DNA of 47,920 nucleotides from Desertibaculum subflavum (GTDB taxonomy: Bacteria > Pseudomonadota > Alphaproteobacteria > Ferrovibrionales > Ferrovibrionaceae): positions 1 through 47,920 of the forward strand of contig QOZS01000042.1 of NCBI GenBank assembly GCA_003576705.1, given 5' to 3'. The notes beneath the pieces are model-generated. The model made no database searches and had not been told where the DNA came from. It saw only the letters and a list, made by a program, of their open reading frames with translations. This document shows, piece by piece, positions 28,808 to 36,884 of the stretch (position 1 is its first letter; every line of letters begins with the position of its first letter). The position numbers and the translations under genes were made by a program.

Positions 28808-29350
28808 TTGGCGGCGAAGAGCGTGGTCCTGGTCGGCCTGATGGGCGCCGGCAAAAGCTCGATCGGCCGGCGGCTGGCGGCCCGGCTCGGCATGCCGTTC
28901 GTCGATGCCGATACCGAGATCGAGAAGGCGGCCGGGATGACCATCGAGGAGATCTTCGCCCGTCATGGCGAGACGCATTTCCGCGACGGCGAGCGCAAGG
29001 TGATCGCACGGCTTCTGGACGGGCCACCGCTGGTCCTGGCGACGGGCGGCGGCGCTTTCATGAACCCGGAGACGCGCGAGCGCATCAAACGCGGCAGCAT
29101 CTCGATCTGGCTCAAGGCGGAACTCGACGTGCTGCTGAAACGGTGTCTGCGGCGCACCAATCGCCCGCTGTTGAAGCAGGGCGATCCACGCGAGGTGCTG
29201 ACCCGGTTGATGGCAGAGCGCGAGCCGGTCTATGCCGAGGCCGACCACGTGGTCCCCTCGGGCGATGGGCCGCACGAGGCCGTGGTGGAGGAAATCATCG
29301 GACTGCTGGCCCGACGCAACGCCCACGCGCCGGCCGAGGCCGGCGCATGA
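28808..29350 (+). CDS. aroK: Shikimate kinase
   Basis: Phosphorylates shikimate in the chorismate pathway. 180 residues from a TTG at 28808, preceded by the purine-rich GGAGAATGAGG; an ATG at 28801 is out of frame. P-loop GLMGAGKSSIG is at 10–20, DADTEIEK holds the shikimate-binding Asp, and RDGER, the ATGGGAF loop and the lid arginines (RRTNRPLL) are present. The stop overlaps aroB by ATGA. Divergent from the small membrane-protein gene; the 145-base gap between them must hold both promoters. Confidence 0.95.
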   Translation: MAAKSVVLVGLMGAGKSSIGRRLAARLGMPFVDADTEIEKAAGMTIEEIFARHGETHFRDGERKVIARLLDGPPLVLATGGGAFMNPETRERIKRGSISIWLKAELDVLLKRCLRRTNRPLLKQGDPREVLTRLMAEREPVYAEADHVVPSGDGPHEAVVEEIIGLLARRNAHAPAEAGA

Positions 29351-30450
29351 CCGGCGAGACCGTCGCGGTCGCCCTGGGCGACCGCGCTTACGACATACGC
29401 GTCGAACCGGGCCTGCTTGGCCGGTCGGGCGAGGCGGTGGGCGATCTTCTGGGAAGGCCCTATCTGCCGATCGTGACCGACGAAACCGTGGCGCAGCTGC
29501 ACTTGCCGGCGGTCGAGGCCGGTCTACGGGCGGAAGGGATCGAGCCCGCCGCCATCGTCCTGCCGCCAGGGGAAGGCACCAAGTCGTTCCATCACCTGGA
29601 GCAGCTGCTGGACGAGCTGGTCACGCGCAAGATCGAACGGCGCGACACCATCCTGGCCCTGGGCGGCGGCGTGATCGGCGACCTGGTCGGTTTTGCCGCC
29701 GCTTTGCTTCGCCGCGGCGTGCCGTTCGTACAGGCGCCAACCACCCTGCTCGCCCAGGTGGACAGCGCGGTCGGCGGCAAGACGGCAATCAACAGCCGGC
29801 ACGGCAAGAACCTGATCGGCGTGTTCAACCAGCCGCGCCGTGTGCTGGCCGACGTGGCCGCGCTCGACACGCTGCCGCGGCGCGAAATGCTCGCCGGCTA
29901 TGCCGAAGTGGTGAAATACGGGCTGCTGGGCGACGCGACTTTCTTCGGCTGGCTGGAGGCGAATGGCGAGCGGCTGCTGGCCGGCGACCGCACTGCCCGC
30001 ATCCACGCCGTGGTGCATTCCTGCCGGATGAAAGCTGCGATCGTCGCCCGCGATGAGCGCGAGGAGGGCGACCGCGCCCTGCTCAATCTCGGCCACACCT
30101 TCGGCCACGCGCTTGAAGCCGAGACGGGCTTCGGCAGCCGGTTGCTGCATGGCGAATCCGTCGCTATCGGCTGCGTCCTGGCCTTTGCGTTGTCGGCGCG
30201 GCTCGGCCTCTGCCCGGCCGAGGACGCCGCGCGCGTGCGGCGCCATTTCGCCGCGGTGGGCCTGCCTGTGGCCATTGCGCCGTATACCAACGACGCGCGC
30301 ATGCTGCTCGAGCACATGCGGCAGGACAAGAAGGTGGTCGGCGGCCGCATGACCTTCATCCTCGCGCGCGGCATCGGCCAGGCCTTCATCACGCGCGACG
30401 TGGCGGAGGCCGAGGTTCTGGCGACGCTGGAAGGGGCGCTCGCCGCCTAG
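29347..30450 (+). CDS. aroB: 3-dehydroquinate synthase
   Basis: Second step of the shikimate pathway, NAD- and metal-dependent. 367 residues. LPPGEGTKSFHHLEQLLDELV, LGGGVIGDLVGFAAALLRRG, QAPTTLLAQVDSAVGGKTAIN, the metal-ligand Glu in GYAEVVKYGLLGD, and the metal His motifs LNLGHTFGHALE and LLHGESVAIG are all intact. Translationally coupled to aroK (ATGA). The stop shares CTAG with the convergent bolA gene. Confidence 0.97.
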   Translation: MTGETVAVALGDRAYDIRVEPGLLGRSGEAVGDLLGRPYLPIVTDETVAQLHLPAVEAGLRAEGIEPAAIVLPPGEGTKSFHHLEQLLDELVTRKIERRDTILALGGGVIGDLVGFAAALLRRGVPFVQAPTTLLAQVDSAVGGKTAINSRHGKNLIGVFNQPRRVLADVAALDTLPRREMLAGYAEVVKYGLLGDATFFGWLEANGERLLAGDRTARIHAVVHSCRMKAAIVARDEREEGDRALLNLGHTFGHALEAETGFGSRLLHGESVAIGCVLAFALSARLGLCPAEDAARVRRHFAAVGLPVAIAPYTNDARMLLEHMRQDKKVVGGRMTFILARGIGQAFITRDVAEAEVLATLEGALAA

Positions 30451-30716
30451 CTCTCGTCGGGGGTCAATGCGGTGAGGGCGAGCGCATGCACGCGGCCTGC
30501 GAGCTCCTCCGCCAGCAGCTTGTAGACCAGGCGCTGCCGCGCCACCCGGTTCTGGCCGGCGAAGGCGGGGGACACGACGGTGACGCGGAAATGCGTCTCG
30601 CCGCCTTCCTGGTAGCCGGCATGACCGTGATGGCGCGACGATTCGTCCTCGATCTCGAGCCGGGTCGGATGCAGCGCCTCGGTCAGCTTGCGTTCGATCG
30701 ATGCGGCGACCGACAT
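30447..30716 (-). CDS. BolA family protein
   Basis: 89 residues. Core motifs of the family are visible: IERKLTEALHPTRLEIEDES, HHGHAGYQEGGETHFRVTVVSPAF, RQRLVYKLLAEEL, VHALALTALTP. BolA-like proteins work with monothiol glutaredoxins in iron–sulfur and iron handling. The conserved His in GETHFRVTVVS is kept. The gene follows the cupin gene with one base between stop and start. Confidence 0.93.
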   Translation of the reverse strand: MSVAASIERKLTEALHPTRLEIEDESSRHHGHAGYQEGGETHFRVTVVSPAFAGQNRVARQRLVYKLLAEELAGRVHALALTALTPDES

Positions 30717-30717
30717 C

Positions 30718-31014
30718 TCAAGCCGCTCCGCCGCGCTTGATCTCGATTTCGACGAAAGCGATCTCCTGCGCGGTGTCGTTGATTACGTCGTGCTCCACGC
30801 CGGCCGGGCGCGAATAGGCGATCCCGTGCCTCAACTCGCTCTGCACGCGGCCATCACGATTGGCGATCGTCAGCGTGCCGTTGGTGACCGGCACCACGAC
30901 ATAGTCGAATTCATGGCGGTGCCACCCGGTCGCCGTGCCGGGCGGGAACCGCCATTCGGTCACCCGCACCCGCTCGTCATCGACCTGCACTGTCGGAATG
31001 GCGGCACCCGGCAT
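30718..31014 (-). CDS. Small cupin-domain protein
   Basis: 98 residues from the ATG at 31014, preceded by GAGGTG; an ATG 57 bases further upstream gives a longer but unlike N-terminus. One double-stranded beta-helix with cupin motif 1 (GTATGWHRHEFDYVVVPVTNG: two His and a downstream acidic residue) and motif 2 (GIAYSRPAGVEHDVIN with the third His). A metal-binding pocket is likely; the substrate is unknown. Followed immediately by bolA, so the pair is an operon. Confidence 0.88.
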   Translation of the reverse strand: MPGAAIPTVQVDDERVRVTEWRFPPGTATGWHRHEFDYVVVPVTNGTLTIANRDGRVQSELRHGIAYSRPAGVEHDVINDTAQEIAFVEIEIKRGGAA

Positions 31015-31109
31015 CCACGCACCTCGCACTGAGCCGAAGCAGGCTAGCATACCGGCGGTGCAGGTAGGCAATGGCGGCGCCCCCCGCTATGGTCCCGCCG
31101 GAGGTGCAT

Positions 31110-31496
31110 ATGAGCGATCAACGCAAGCGGATCTCCTCAGGCTCGTCGTTCGAGAAGATTGCCGGCTACAGCCGCGCGGTAGCCGACGGCGGCCTGGTCT
31201 TCGTCGCGGGAACGACCGGCTTCGACTACGCGACCATGACCATCGAACCGGAGGTCGAGGCACAAACGCATCAGACCTTCCGCAATATCGCCGCCGCCCT
31301 GGCCGAAGCGGGCGCGAGCCTCGATGACGTGGTGCGCGTGCGCTACTATCTGACCAATGCCGACGACTTCCAGAGAGTAGCGCCGATCTTCGGCCAGTAC
31401 CTTGGCAAGGCACGACCGGCGGCGACGGCCCTGATCTGTGCCCTGGTCGATCCGGCGATGCGGATCGAGATCGAAGTCACCGCGAAGAAGCACTGA
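31110..31496 (+). CDS. RidA family protein (YjgF/YER057c/UK114)
   Basis: 128 residues from the ATG at 31110, after a clear GGAGG. Motifs VFVAGTTGFDYATMTI, AQTHQTFRNIAAALAEAGASLDDVVRVRYYLTN and RPAATALICALVDPAMRIEIEV fit the family, including the Arg that binds the substrate carboxylate. RidA proteins deaminate reactive enamine/imine intermediates; this one may act in the pathway of the two genes that follow, starting 1 and 13 bases downstream. Confidence 0.92.
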   Translation: MSDQRKRISSGSSFEKIAGYSRAVADGGLVFVAGTTGFDYATMTIEPEVEAQTHQTFRNIAAALAEAGASLDDVVRVRYYLTNADDFQRVAPIFGQYLGKARPAATALICALVDPAMRIEIEVTAKKH

Positions 31497-31497
31497 C

Positions 31498-32631
31498 ATG
31501 CTGACGGAAGAACAGCGCCTGATCCGCGACACCGCGCGGGATTTTGCCCGCGAGCAGCTGGCACCCTTCGCCGCCGAGCGCGACCGCGAGGCCAAGGCGC
31601 CGATGGAGGTCCTGCATGCCATGGGCAGGCTCGGCCTGATGGGCATGACGGTGGCGCCCGAATGGGGCGGCGCGGGCGCAGACTTCCTCTCCTACGTGCT
31701 GGCGATGGAGGAGATCGCGGCGGGCGATGGCGGCATTTCCACCATCATGTCGGTCAACAACTCGCCGGTCTGCGCCGCCATCGAAACCTATGGCAGCGAG
31801 GCGCAGAAGCGGCAATGGCTGACCAAAGTGGCCCGCGGCGAGGCGATGGGCGCCTTTCTGCTGACCGAGCCGCATGCGGGCTCGGACGCCTCCAACCTGA
31901 AGACGCGCGCACGGCGCGACGGCAATGGCTGGCGGCTCTCCGGCGTGAAGCAGTTCATCACCTCAGGCTCCATCGCCGACATCGCCATGGTCTTCGCGGC
32001 GAGCGATCCGGCGGCCGGCAAGCGCGGCATCAGCTGTTTCCTGGTGCCGACCGACAGCGAAGGATGGAAGGTCGCCGCCGTCGAGAAGAAACTCGGCCAG
32101 CGTACTTCCGACACCTGTCAGATCCTGCTGGAGGACGTGTTCGTGCCGGCCGACATGATGCTTGGACGCGAGGGCGAGGGCTATAGGATCGCGCTGGCCA
32201 ACCTGGAGAGCGGGCGCATCGGCATCGCTGCACAAGCGGTCGGCATGGCGCGCGCCGCCTTCGAGACGGCCCATGCCTATGCGCGGGAGCGCGAGGCCTT
32301 CGGCATCGCGATCGTCAACCACCAGGCGGTCGCCTTCCGCCTCGCCGACATGGCGACGCAGATCGAGGCGGCGCACCAGATGGTCCTGAACGCTGCCCGC
32401 CTGAAGGATGCCAAGGCGCCGTGCCTGAAGGAAGCGTCGATGGCAAAGCTGTTCGCGTCCGAAATGGCGGAGAAGGTCTGCTCCGCCGCCATCCAGATTC
32501 ATGGCGGCTATGGCTATCTCGAAGGCAAGGTCGAGCGCATCTACCGCGACGTGCGGGTATGTCAGATCTACGAAGGCACCAGCGACGTGCAGCGCATCGT
32601 GATCAGCCGGGCGCTGGCCGGCGACGCGTAA
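31498..32631 (+). CDS. Acyl-CoA dehydrogenase (short/medium-chain type)
   Basis: 377 residues. The sequence begins MLTEEQRLIRDTARDFAREQLAP. AFLLTEPHAGSDASNLKTRA binds FAD and substrate, RISIAAQ-type text appears as GRIGIAAQAVGMARAAF, HGGYGYLEGKVERIYRDVRVCQIYEGTSD is diagnostic, and the Glu of YEGTSDVQRIVI is the catalytic base of the butyryl/medium-chain group. One base separates it from RidA and 13 from the amidase, suggesting a three-gene catabolic operon. Confidence 0.94.
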   Translation: MLTEEQRLIRDTARDFAREQLAPFAAERDREAKAPMEVLHAMGRLGLMGMTVAPEWGGAGADFLSYVLAMEEIAAGDGGISTIMSVNNSPVCAAIETYGSEAQKRQWLTKVARGEAMGAFLLTEPHAGSDASNLKTRARRDGNGWRLSGVKQFITSGSIADIAMVFAASDPAAGKRGISCFLVPTDSEGWKVAAVEKKLGQRTSDTCQILLEDVFVPADMMLGREGEGYRIALANLESGRIGIAAQAVGMARAAFETAHAYAREREAFGIAIVNHQAVAFRLADMATQIEAAHQMVLNAARLKDAKAPCLKEASMAKLFASEMAEKVCSAAIQIHGGYGYLEGKVERIYRDVRVCQIYEGTSDVQRIVISRALAGDA

Positions 32632-32644
32632 GGGGAGAAGACCG

Positions 32645-34054
32645 ATGACGACGGAGCTCTGGCGCTGGGATGCGGTCGATCTCGCGCGGGCCATAAGGCT
32701 CGGCCAGGTCTCGAGCCGTGATGCCGTCGAAAGCTGTCTCAAGCGGCTGGAGGCAGTGAACCCCAAGCTGAACGCGGTCACGGTCGTGCTGGCCGACCAG
32801 GCTCGCAAGGACGCGGAGGCGGCGGATAAGGCGGTGAAGGCGGGCGCGCCGCTCGGCCTGCTGCATGGCGTGCCCGTCACCATCAAGGAGAATATCGATC
32901 AGGCGGGACAGGCGACGACGAACGGCGTGGTGGCGTTCAGGGACATGGTCGCGACCACGGACAGCCCGCCGGTGGCGAACTGGAAGAAGGCCGGCGCCGT
33001 CATCATCGGCCGCACCAACACGCCGGCCTTTTCGCTGCGCTGGCACACCGACAACGAACTGCGCGGCCGCACGTTCAATCCGTGGGTGCAGGAAGTGACG
33101 CCGGGCGGTTCCTCGGGCGGTGCGGGCGCTGCCGTCGCGGCCGGCATGTGCCCGCTGGCGCATGGCAACGATTATGGCGGCTCGATCCGCTATCCCGCCT
33201 ATGCCTGCGGCATCGCCGGCATCAAGCCGACCTTCGGCCGCGTGCCGACCTTCAATCCGAGCGGTGCCGAGGAGCGGCCGCCGACCGCGCAGATGATGGC
33301 CGTACAGGGCCCGCTCGCACGCAAGGTGCGCGACCTGCGCCTCGGCCTCGCCGCCATGGCGGCACGCGATCCACGCGATCCCTGGTGGGTGCCGGCGCCG
33401 CCCGAGGGCGCCCCCGCGCCGCGGCCGATCAAAGTCGCGCTGATCGTCGATCCGGGCAAGGGCGGCGTCGATCCGGCCGTCGCCGCCGCGGTCCGCCGCG
33501 CCGGCGATGCGCTGGCGGATGCCGGCTATGCCGTCGAGGAGGCGGAACCGTTGATGATCAGCGAAGCGGCGGAGCTTTGGCGGCTGCTTGTCTTGAACGA
33601 GGTGCGGCACTTGTCGGCCGCGCAGATGCGGGAGCTTGGCGGCGCGCAGCTGAAGCGGGCGGTCGATCTGCAGCTCGAGATCGTCCCGGATCTCGATCTC
33701 GTCACCTACATGAAGAGCCTGGGTCAGCGCGCGCGGCACCTGCGCGAATGGATGCTGTTCTTCGAGCGCTATCCCATCGTGGTCGGGCCGGTCTCGACCG
33801 AGCCGCCGTTCAAGGTCGGCTTCGATACCGGCGATACCAGGCGGATGAAGGAAGTGCTGCACGCTCAGCGTTTGCTGGTCGCCGTCAATCACCTGGGACT
33901 GCCGGGTGTCGCCGTGCCTGCGGGCAATGCCGACGGCATTCCGCTCGGCGTGCAGGTGATCGCCGGCCGCTACCGCGAGGACTTGGCGCTCGACGCCGCC
34001 GAGGCCATCGAAGCTCGCCACGGCCTCGCTACGCCGATAGACCCACGTTGGTGA
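32645..34054 (+). CDS. Amidase-signature family hydrolase
   Basis: 469 residues. The Ser-cisSer-Lys triad is visible as Lys81 (VPVTIKEN), Ser156 (TPGGSSGGAGA) and Ser180 (NDYGGSIRYPA), with the same 75- and 24-residue spacings as fatty-acid amide hydrolase. Cytoplasmic; no signal peptide. It hydrolyses an unknown amide. With RidA and an acyl-CoA dehydrogenase upstream, a role in degrading an amide or nitrogenous acyl compound is plausible. There is no GatB/GatC beside it, and the C-terminal half differs from GatA. Confidence 0.9.
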   Translation: MTTELWRWDAVDLARAIRLGQVSSRDAVESCLKRLEAVNPKLNAVTVVLADQARKDAEAADKAVKAGAPLGLLHGVPVTIKENIDQAGQATTNGVVAFRDMVATTDSPPVANWKKAGAVIIGRTNTPAFSLRWHTDNELRGRTFNPWVQEVTPGGSSGGAGAAVAAGMCPLAHGNDYGGSIRYPAYACGIAGIKPTFGRVPTFNPSGAEERPPTAQMMAVQGPLARKVRDLRLGLAAMAARDPRDPWWVPAPPEGAPAPRPIKVALIVDPGKGGVDPAVAAAVRRAGDALADAGYAVEEAEPLMISEAAELWRLLVLNEVRHLSAAQMRELGGAQLKRAVDLQLEIVPDLDLVTYMKSLGQRARHLREWMLFFERYPIVVGPVSTEPPFKVGFDTGDTRRMKEVLHAQRLLVAVNHLGLPGVAVPAGNADGIPLGVQVIAGRYREDLALDAAEAIEARHGLATPIDPRW

Positions 34055-34069
34055 GCGGTGCGCACCGCT
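34054..34069. repeat. 16-bp perfect palindrome joining the amidase and bfr stops
   Basis: AGCGGTGC followed by its exact complement, from the last base of the amidase stop to the second base of the bfr stop on the other strand. It could form a short hairpin in either transcript (6-bp stem, GCGC loop) and act as a shared weak terminator. No T-tract is present. Confidence 0.45.
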
Positions 34070-34532
34070 ACATCTGGCTCTGCAGGTAGTTCTGCACGCC
34101 GACCTTGTCGATCAGCTCGAGCTGCGTCTCGAGCCAGTCGATATGCTCTTCGGTGTCCTTCAGGATCTCGCGCAGAATCTCGCGCGACACATAGTCATGT
34201 GCCGCCTCGCAGGCCGGGATCGCCTTGCCGAGATCTGCCTTGCCCTTTTTCTCCAGCTCCAGATTCGACTTGAGCCCTTCGGGCACGTCCTCGCCGATGC
34301 GGAGCTTGCCGAGATCCTGCAGGTTGGGCACGCCGTTCAACATCAGGATGCGCTCGACCAGCTTGTCGGCGTGCTTCATCTCGTCGATCGACTCGTCGTA
34401 TTCCTTCTTGCCGATCTTCTCGAAGCCCCAGTGCCGCCACATGCGGGCGTGCAGAAAATACTGGTTGATCGCGGTCAGCTCGTTGAACAGGACGCCGTTG
34501 AGATGCTTGATGACGTCCTTGTTGCCCTGCAT
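34068..34532 (-). CDS. bfr: Bacterioferritin
   Basis: 154 residues. Iron-storage 24-mer with di-iron ferroxidase sites and shared haem. Ferroxidase ligands Glu18 (LFNELTAINQYFLHAR), Glu51/His54 (DEMKHAD), Glu in ACEAAHDYVSRE, and EEHIDWLETQLELI are all present, as is Met52, the haem ligand of E. coli Bfr. It forms an iron-storage unit with bfd and a small membrane-protein gene upstream. It is convergent with the amidase, 13 bases apart. Confidence 0.97.
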   Translation of the reverse strand: MQGNKDVIKHLNGVLFNELTAINQYFLHARMWRHWGFEKIGKKEYDESIDEMKHADKLVERILMLNGVPNLQDLGKLRIGEDVPEGLKSNLELEKKGKADLGKAIPACEAAHDYVSREILREILKDTEEHIDWLETQLELIDKVGVQNYLQSQM

Positions 34533-34565
34533 CGCCCGACCCTCCGTTTGGGGACCTCGGCGGTG

Positions 34566-34706
34566 CTAGGAGCGAATGCCCACCACACGTCGCGCACGCG
34601 CCGCAGTTTCGAGTCGGATGATATCGAGGGAAAGCTTGAGCTTCCAGGCGATCACGCCGACGCCGCCGAGGGCGATGGCAAGGGCGACAAGGCCGCCGGC
34701 GCTCAT
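34566..34706 (-). CDS. 46-residue membrane protein between bfd and bfr
   Basis: ATG at 34706 and TAG at 34566–34568. The start overlaps the bfd stop as ATGA, a strong sign of coupled translation, and bfr starts 33 bases after its stop. The sequence begins MSAGGLVALAIALGGVGVIA, one hydrophobic helix (about 4–21), then an amphipathic basic tail (WKLKLSLDIIRLETAARARR). I know of no named family. A membrane anchor for iron storage or release is a guess from context. Confidence 0.65.
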   Translation of the reverse strand: MSAGGLVALAIALGGVGVIAWKLKLSLDIIRLETAARARRVVGIRS

Positions 34707-34903
34707 TCGGCAGCGTCCAGGAACTGCATCGGAGAGGCGACCGATGCTTCACGCAGCAGCGATCGCACCTCGGGCACGCATTTGCAGCAGCGCGCGCCCT
34801 CACCGCAGATGGCCCGATAAACCGCGCCCGGCGTGCGGCAACCCTGCGCGGCCGCGGCCCGCACGTCCCGATCGGTGAAACCGTGGCAAAGGCAGACGTA
34901 CAT
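34703..34903 (-). CDS. bfd: Bacterioferritin-associated ferredoxin
   Basis: 66 residues. A [2Fe-2S] protein that reduces the bacterioferritin core to release iron. The Cys pattern C4-x-C6 (MYVCLCHG) and C39-x2-C42 (ARCCKCVP) matches the E. coli Bfd spacing exactly. First gene of the bfd–small protein–bfr unit. An Fur-like inverted repeat lies 28 bases upstream of its start. Confidence 0.95.
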   Translation of the reverse strand: MYVCLCHGFTDRDVRAAAAQGCRTPGAVYRAICGEGARCCKCVPEVRSLLREASVASPMQFLDAAE

Positions 34904-34930
34904 GGGGCTCCCGGGGCGCTGGCGCAGCGG

Positions 34931-34957
34931 TGCAATGAATAGTGCGGATCATTCGCA
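34931..34957 (-). promoter_or_regulatory. Possible iron-responsive operator upstream of bfd
   Basis: An imperfect inverted repeat, TGCAATGAAT at 34931–34940 and ATCATTCGCA at 34948–34957. Read on the minus strand, TGCGAATGAT and ATTCATTGCA flank seven bases. This resembles Fur-type boxes of alphaproteobacteria in its TGC(A/G)A..TGA halves and is placed just upstream of an iron gene, but the match is partial. Confidence 0.3.
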
Positions 34958-35059
34958 ATAGCAACCCGAACGGATGGCCTATCCGCGCCGCGCCAAGCAC
35001 GATTGACCGCGCAGCCGAACACGGCCAAACTGTCGATATAACCCTCGTGGAGGTTAGCC

Positions 35060-35701
35060 ATGGCCGATGCGGAACCCCTGATCCTGTTCAGCCACAAGGG
35101 CTGGGGCTCGGTCCTCGCCGAAGCGATGCTGGAATTGGCCGGCATGCCGTATCGGGTCGAAGCGATCGACATGACCAAGGCCGACACCGCGATGGAGAAA
35201 CTGCGCGCCGCCAATCCGCTGGCCCAGATCCCGACCCTGTTGCTGCCGGACGGCACGGTGATGACCGAGAGCGCGGCGATCGCGCTCTATCTCAACGACC
35301 TCGCGCCGCAGGCAGGCCTGATGCCGCCGCCCGGCGATCCGACGCGTCCGGTCTTCCTGCGCTGGCTCGCCTTTCTCGTGGCGGCGGTCTATCCCACTTT
35401 CACCTATGGCGACTTTCCGTCGCGCTGGGTCGACGATGGGCCGGCCGCGGAGCTGCTGCGCGCCTCGACCGACCGCCATCGCGAATGGCTGTGGCGGCAG
35501 ATCGAAGGGCAGATCGCGCCGGCCCCATGGTTCCTGGGGGAGCGCTTCTCGGCGCTCGATATCTACATCGGGGCGATGACCCGCTGGCGCCCGCGCCGGG
35601 AATGGTTCGCCGAGCATTGCCCAAAGCTGCACGCGGTGGCCTTGCTCGCCGACGGTCTCGACAAGCTCAAGCCGATCTGGCGCCGCAATTTCGACGCCTG
35701 A
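35060..35701 (+). CDS. Glutathione S-transferase family protein
   Basis: 213 residues. Thioredoxin-fold N-terminal half (LILFSHKGWGSVLAEAMLELAGMPY, then NPLAQIPTLLLPDGTVMTESAAIALYL, where the cis-Pro and the ES of TESAAI bind glutathione) and an all-helical C-terminal half (FLGERFSALDIYIGAMTRW). The catalytic Ser or Cys position is around SHKGWGS. Substrate unknown. An ATG with GTGGAGG upstream. It stands 70 bases before the CoA-transferase gene and may be co-transcribed with it. Confidence 0.88.
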   Translation: MADAEPLILFSHKGWGSVLAEAMLELAGMPYRVEAIDMTKADTAMEKLRAANPLAQIPTLLLPDGTVMTESAAIALYLNDLAPQAGLMPPPGDPTRPVFLRWLAFLVAAVYPTFTYGDFPSRWVDDGPAAELLRASTDRHREWLWRQIEGQIAPAPWFLGERFSALDIYIGAMTRWRPRREWFAEHCPKLHAVALLADGLDKLKPIWRRNFDA

Positions 35702-35771
35702 GCGCGGCTGTTGAACGCGAGCAGCCCTCCGCTAGTGTCGGGCCCGCGCTGAACGACAAGCCGAGGAACGC

Positions 35772-36884
35772 ATGGCCGCCGATACGCTCGCCGGCATCAA
35801 GGTGATCGAGTTCGGGCAGAATCTGGCGGGCCCCTATGCCGGCCAGATCCTGGCCTTCCTCGGCGCCGAGGTGATCAAGATCGAACGGCCCGAGGGCGAC
35901 GACGCGCGCGGCTGGGGCCCGCCCTTCATCGACGGCGACGCGGTCGGCTTCATCGCGCTCAACCGCGGCAAGCAGTCGATCGCGATCGACCTGACCAAGC
36001 CGGCGGACAAGGCACGTCTGATCGAGTTGATCGGCGGCGCCGACGTGTTCCTGCACAATCTGAGGCCCGACGTTCCGGCGAAGTTCGGCATCGACGACGA
36101 CAGCATGACGAAGCGCTTCCCGCGCCTCGTCTATGCCGATCTCTCGGCCTTCGGCCATACCGGGCCGTGGGCGACACGGCCGGGCTATGAGCCGATCATC
36201 CAGGCGACCGCCGGCCTGATCAGCATCAACGGCGACCCCGACGGCCCGCCGGCACGCATCGGCGTTTCCATCATCGATCTCTCGACCGGGATGTGGACGG
36301 CGATCGGGATCCTGGCGGCGCTGCAGCGGCGCGAGCGCACCGGCCAGGGCGGCATCGTGCAGACTTCGCTGTTCGAGACCGGGCTGATGTGGCTCTCCAA
36401 TCACATCGCGGGCTTCACCAATTCCGGCAAGGTATCGCCGCGCCAGGGCACCGGACACCCGAATCTGGCACCCTATCAGGCATTTCAATGCACCAACGGC
36501 CTGCTGATGGTGACGCCGGGCAATCAGCGGCTATGGACGAAATTCGCCGAGGTGCTGGGCCATCCGGAATGGCCGGCCGATCCACGCTTCACCACCAATA
36601 TCGAGCGCATGCGGCATCGCGACCTGCTGATCGGCATGATCGAGGCGATCATGCGCCGCGACACCAAGGAGGCCTGGGCCGAGCGCCTGATGGCCGCCGG
36701 CGTCCCTTGCGGGCCGATCAATGAGGTTCCGGAGGTGATCGCGCAGGCCCAGGTCGCGGCGCTCGCCATGCTGGTGGCGCCCTACGCCGGCAACCCGACC
36801 CTTTTCCACGGCCTGCCGATTTCCTTCGAAGGCAACCGCGCCGGCGACGACCGGCCGGCACCGAAGACCGGCCAGGATACTTAG
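35772..36884 (+). CDS. CaiB/BaiF family CoA-transferase (family III)
   Basis: 370 residues, somewhat short for a class averaging 390–420. IKVIEFGQNLAGPYAGQILAFLGAEVIKIERPEGDDARGWGPPF, AINRGKQS-like ALNRGKQSIAIDL, the catalytic Asp region YADLSAFGHTGPWATRPGYEPIIQATAGL, and VPCGPINEVPEV are typical. It moves CoA between carboxylic acids; donor and acceptor are unknown. It is convergent with boxB (stop codons share TTAG) and so not in the box operon, though linkage suggests aromatic or acyl-CoA catabolism. Confidence 0.9.
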   Translation: MAADTLAGIKVIEFGQNLAGPYAGQILAFLGAEVIKIERPEGDDARGWGPPFIDGDAVGFIALNRGKQSIAIDLTKPADKARLIELIGGADVFLHNLRPDVPAKFGIDDDSMTKRFPRLVYADLSAFGHTGPWATRPGYEPIIQATAGLISINGDPDGPPARIGVSIIDLSTGMWTAIGILAALQRRERTGQGGIVQTSLFETGLMWLSNHIAGFTNSGKVSPRQGTGHPNLAPYQAFQCTNGLLMVTPGNQRLWTKFAEVLGHPEWPADPRFTTNIERMRHRDLLIGMIEAIMRRDTKEAWAERLMAAGVPCGPINEVPEVIAQAQVAALAMLVAPYAGNPTLFHGLPISFEGNRAGDDRPAPKTGQDT

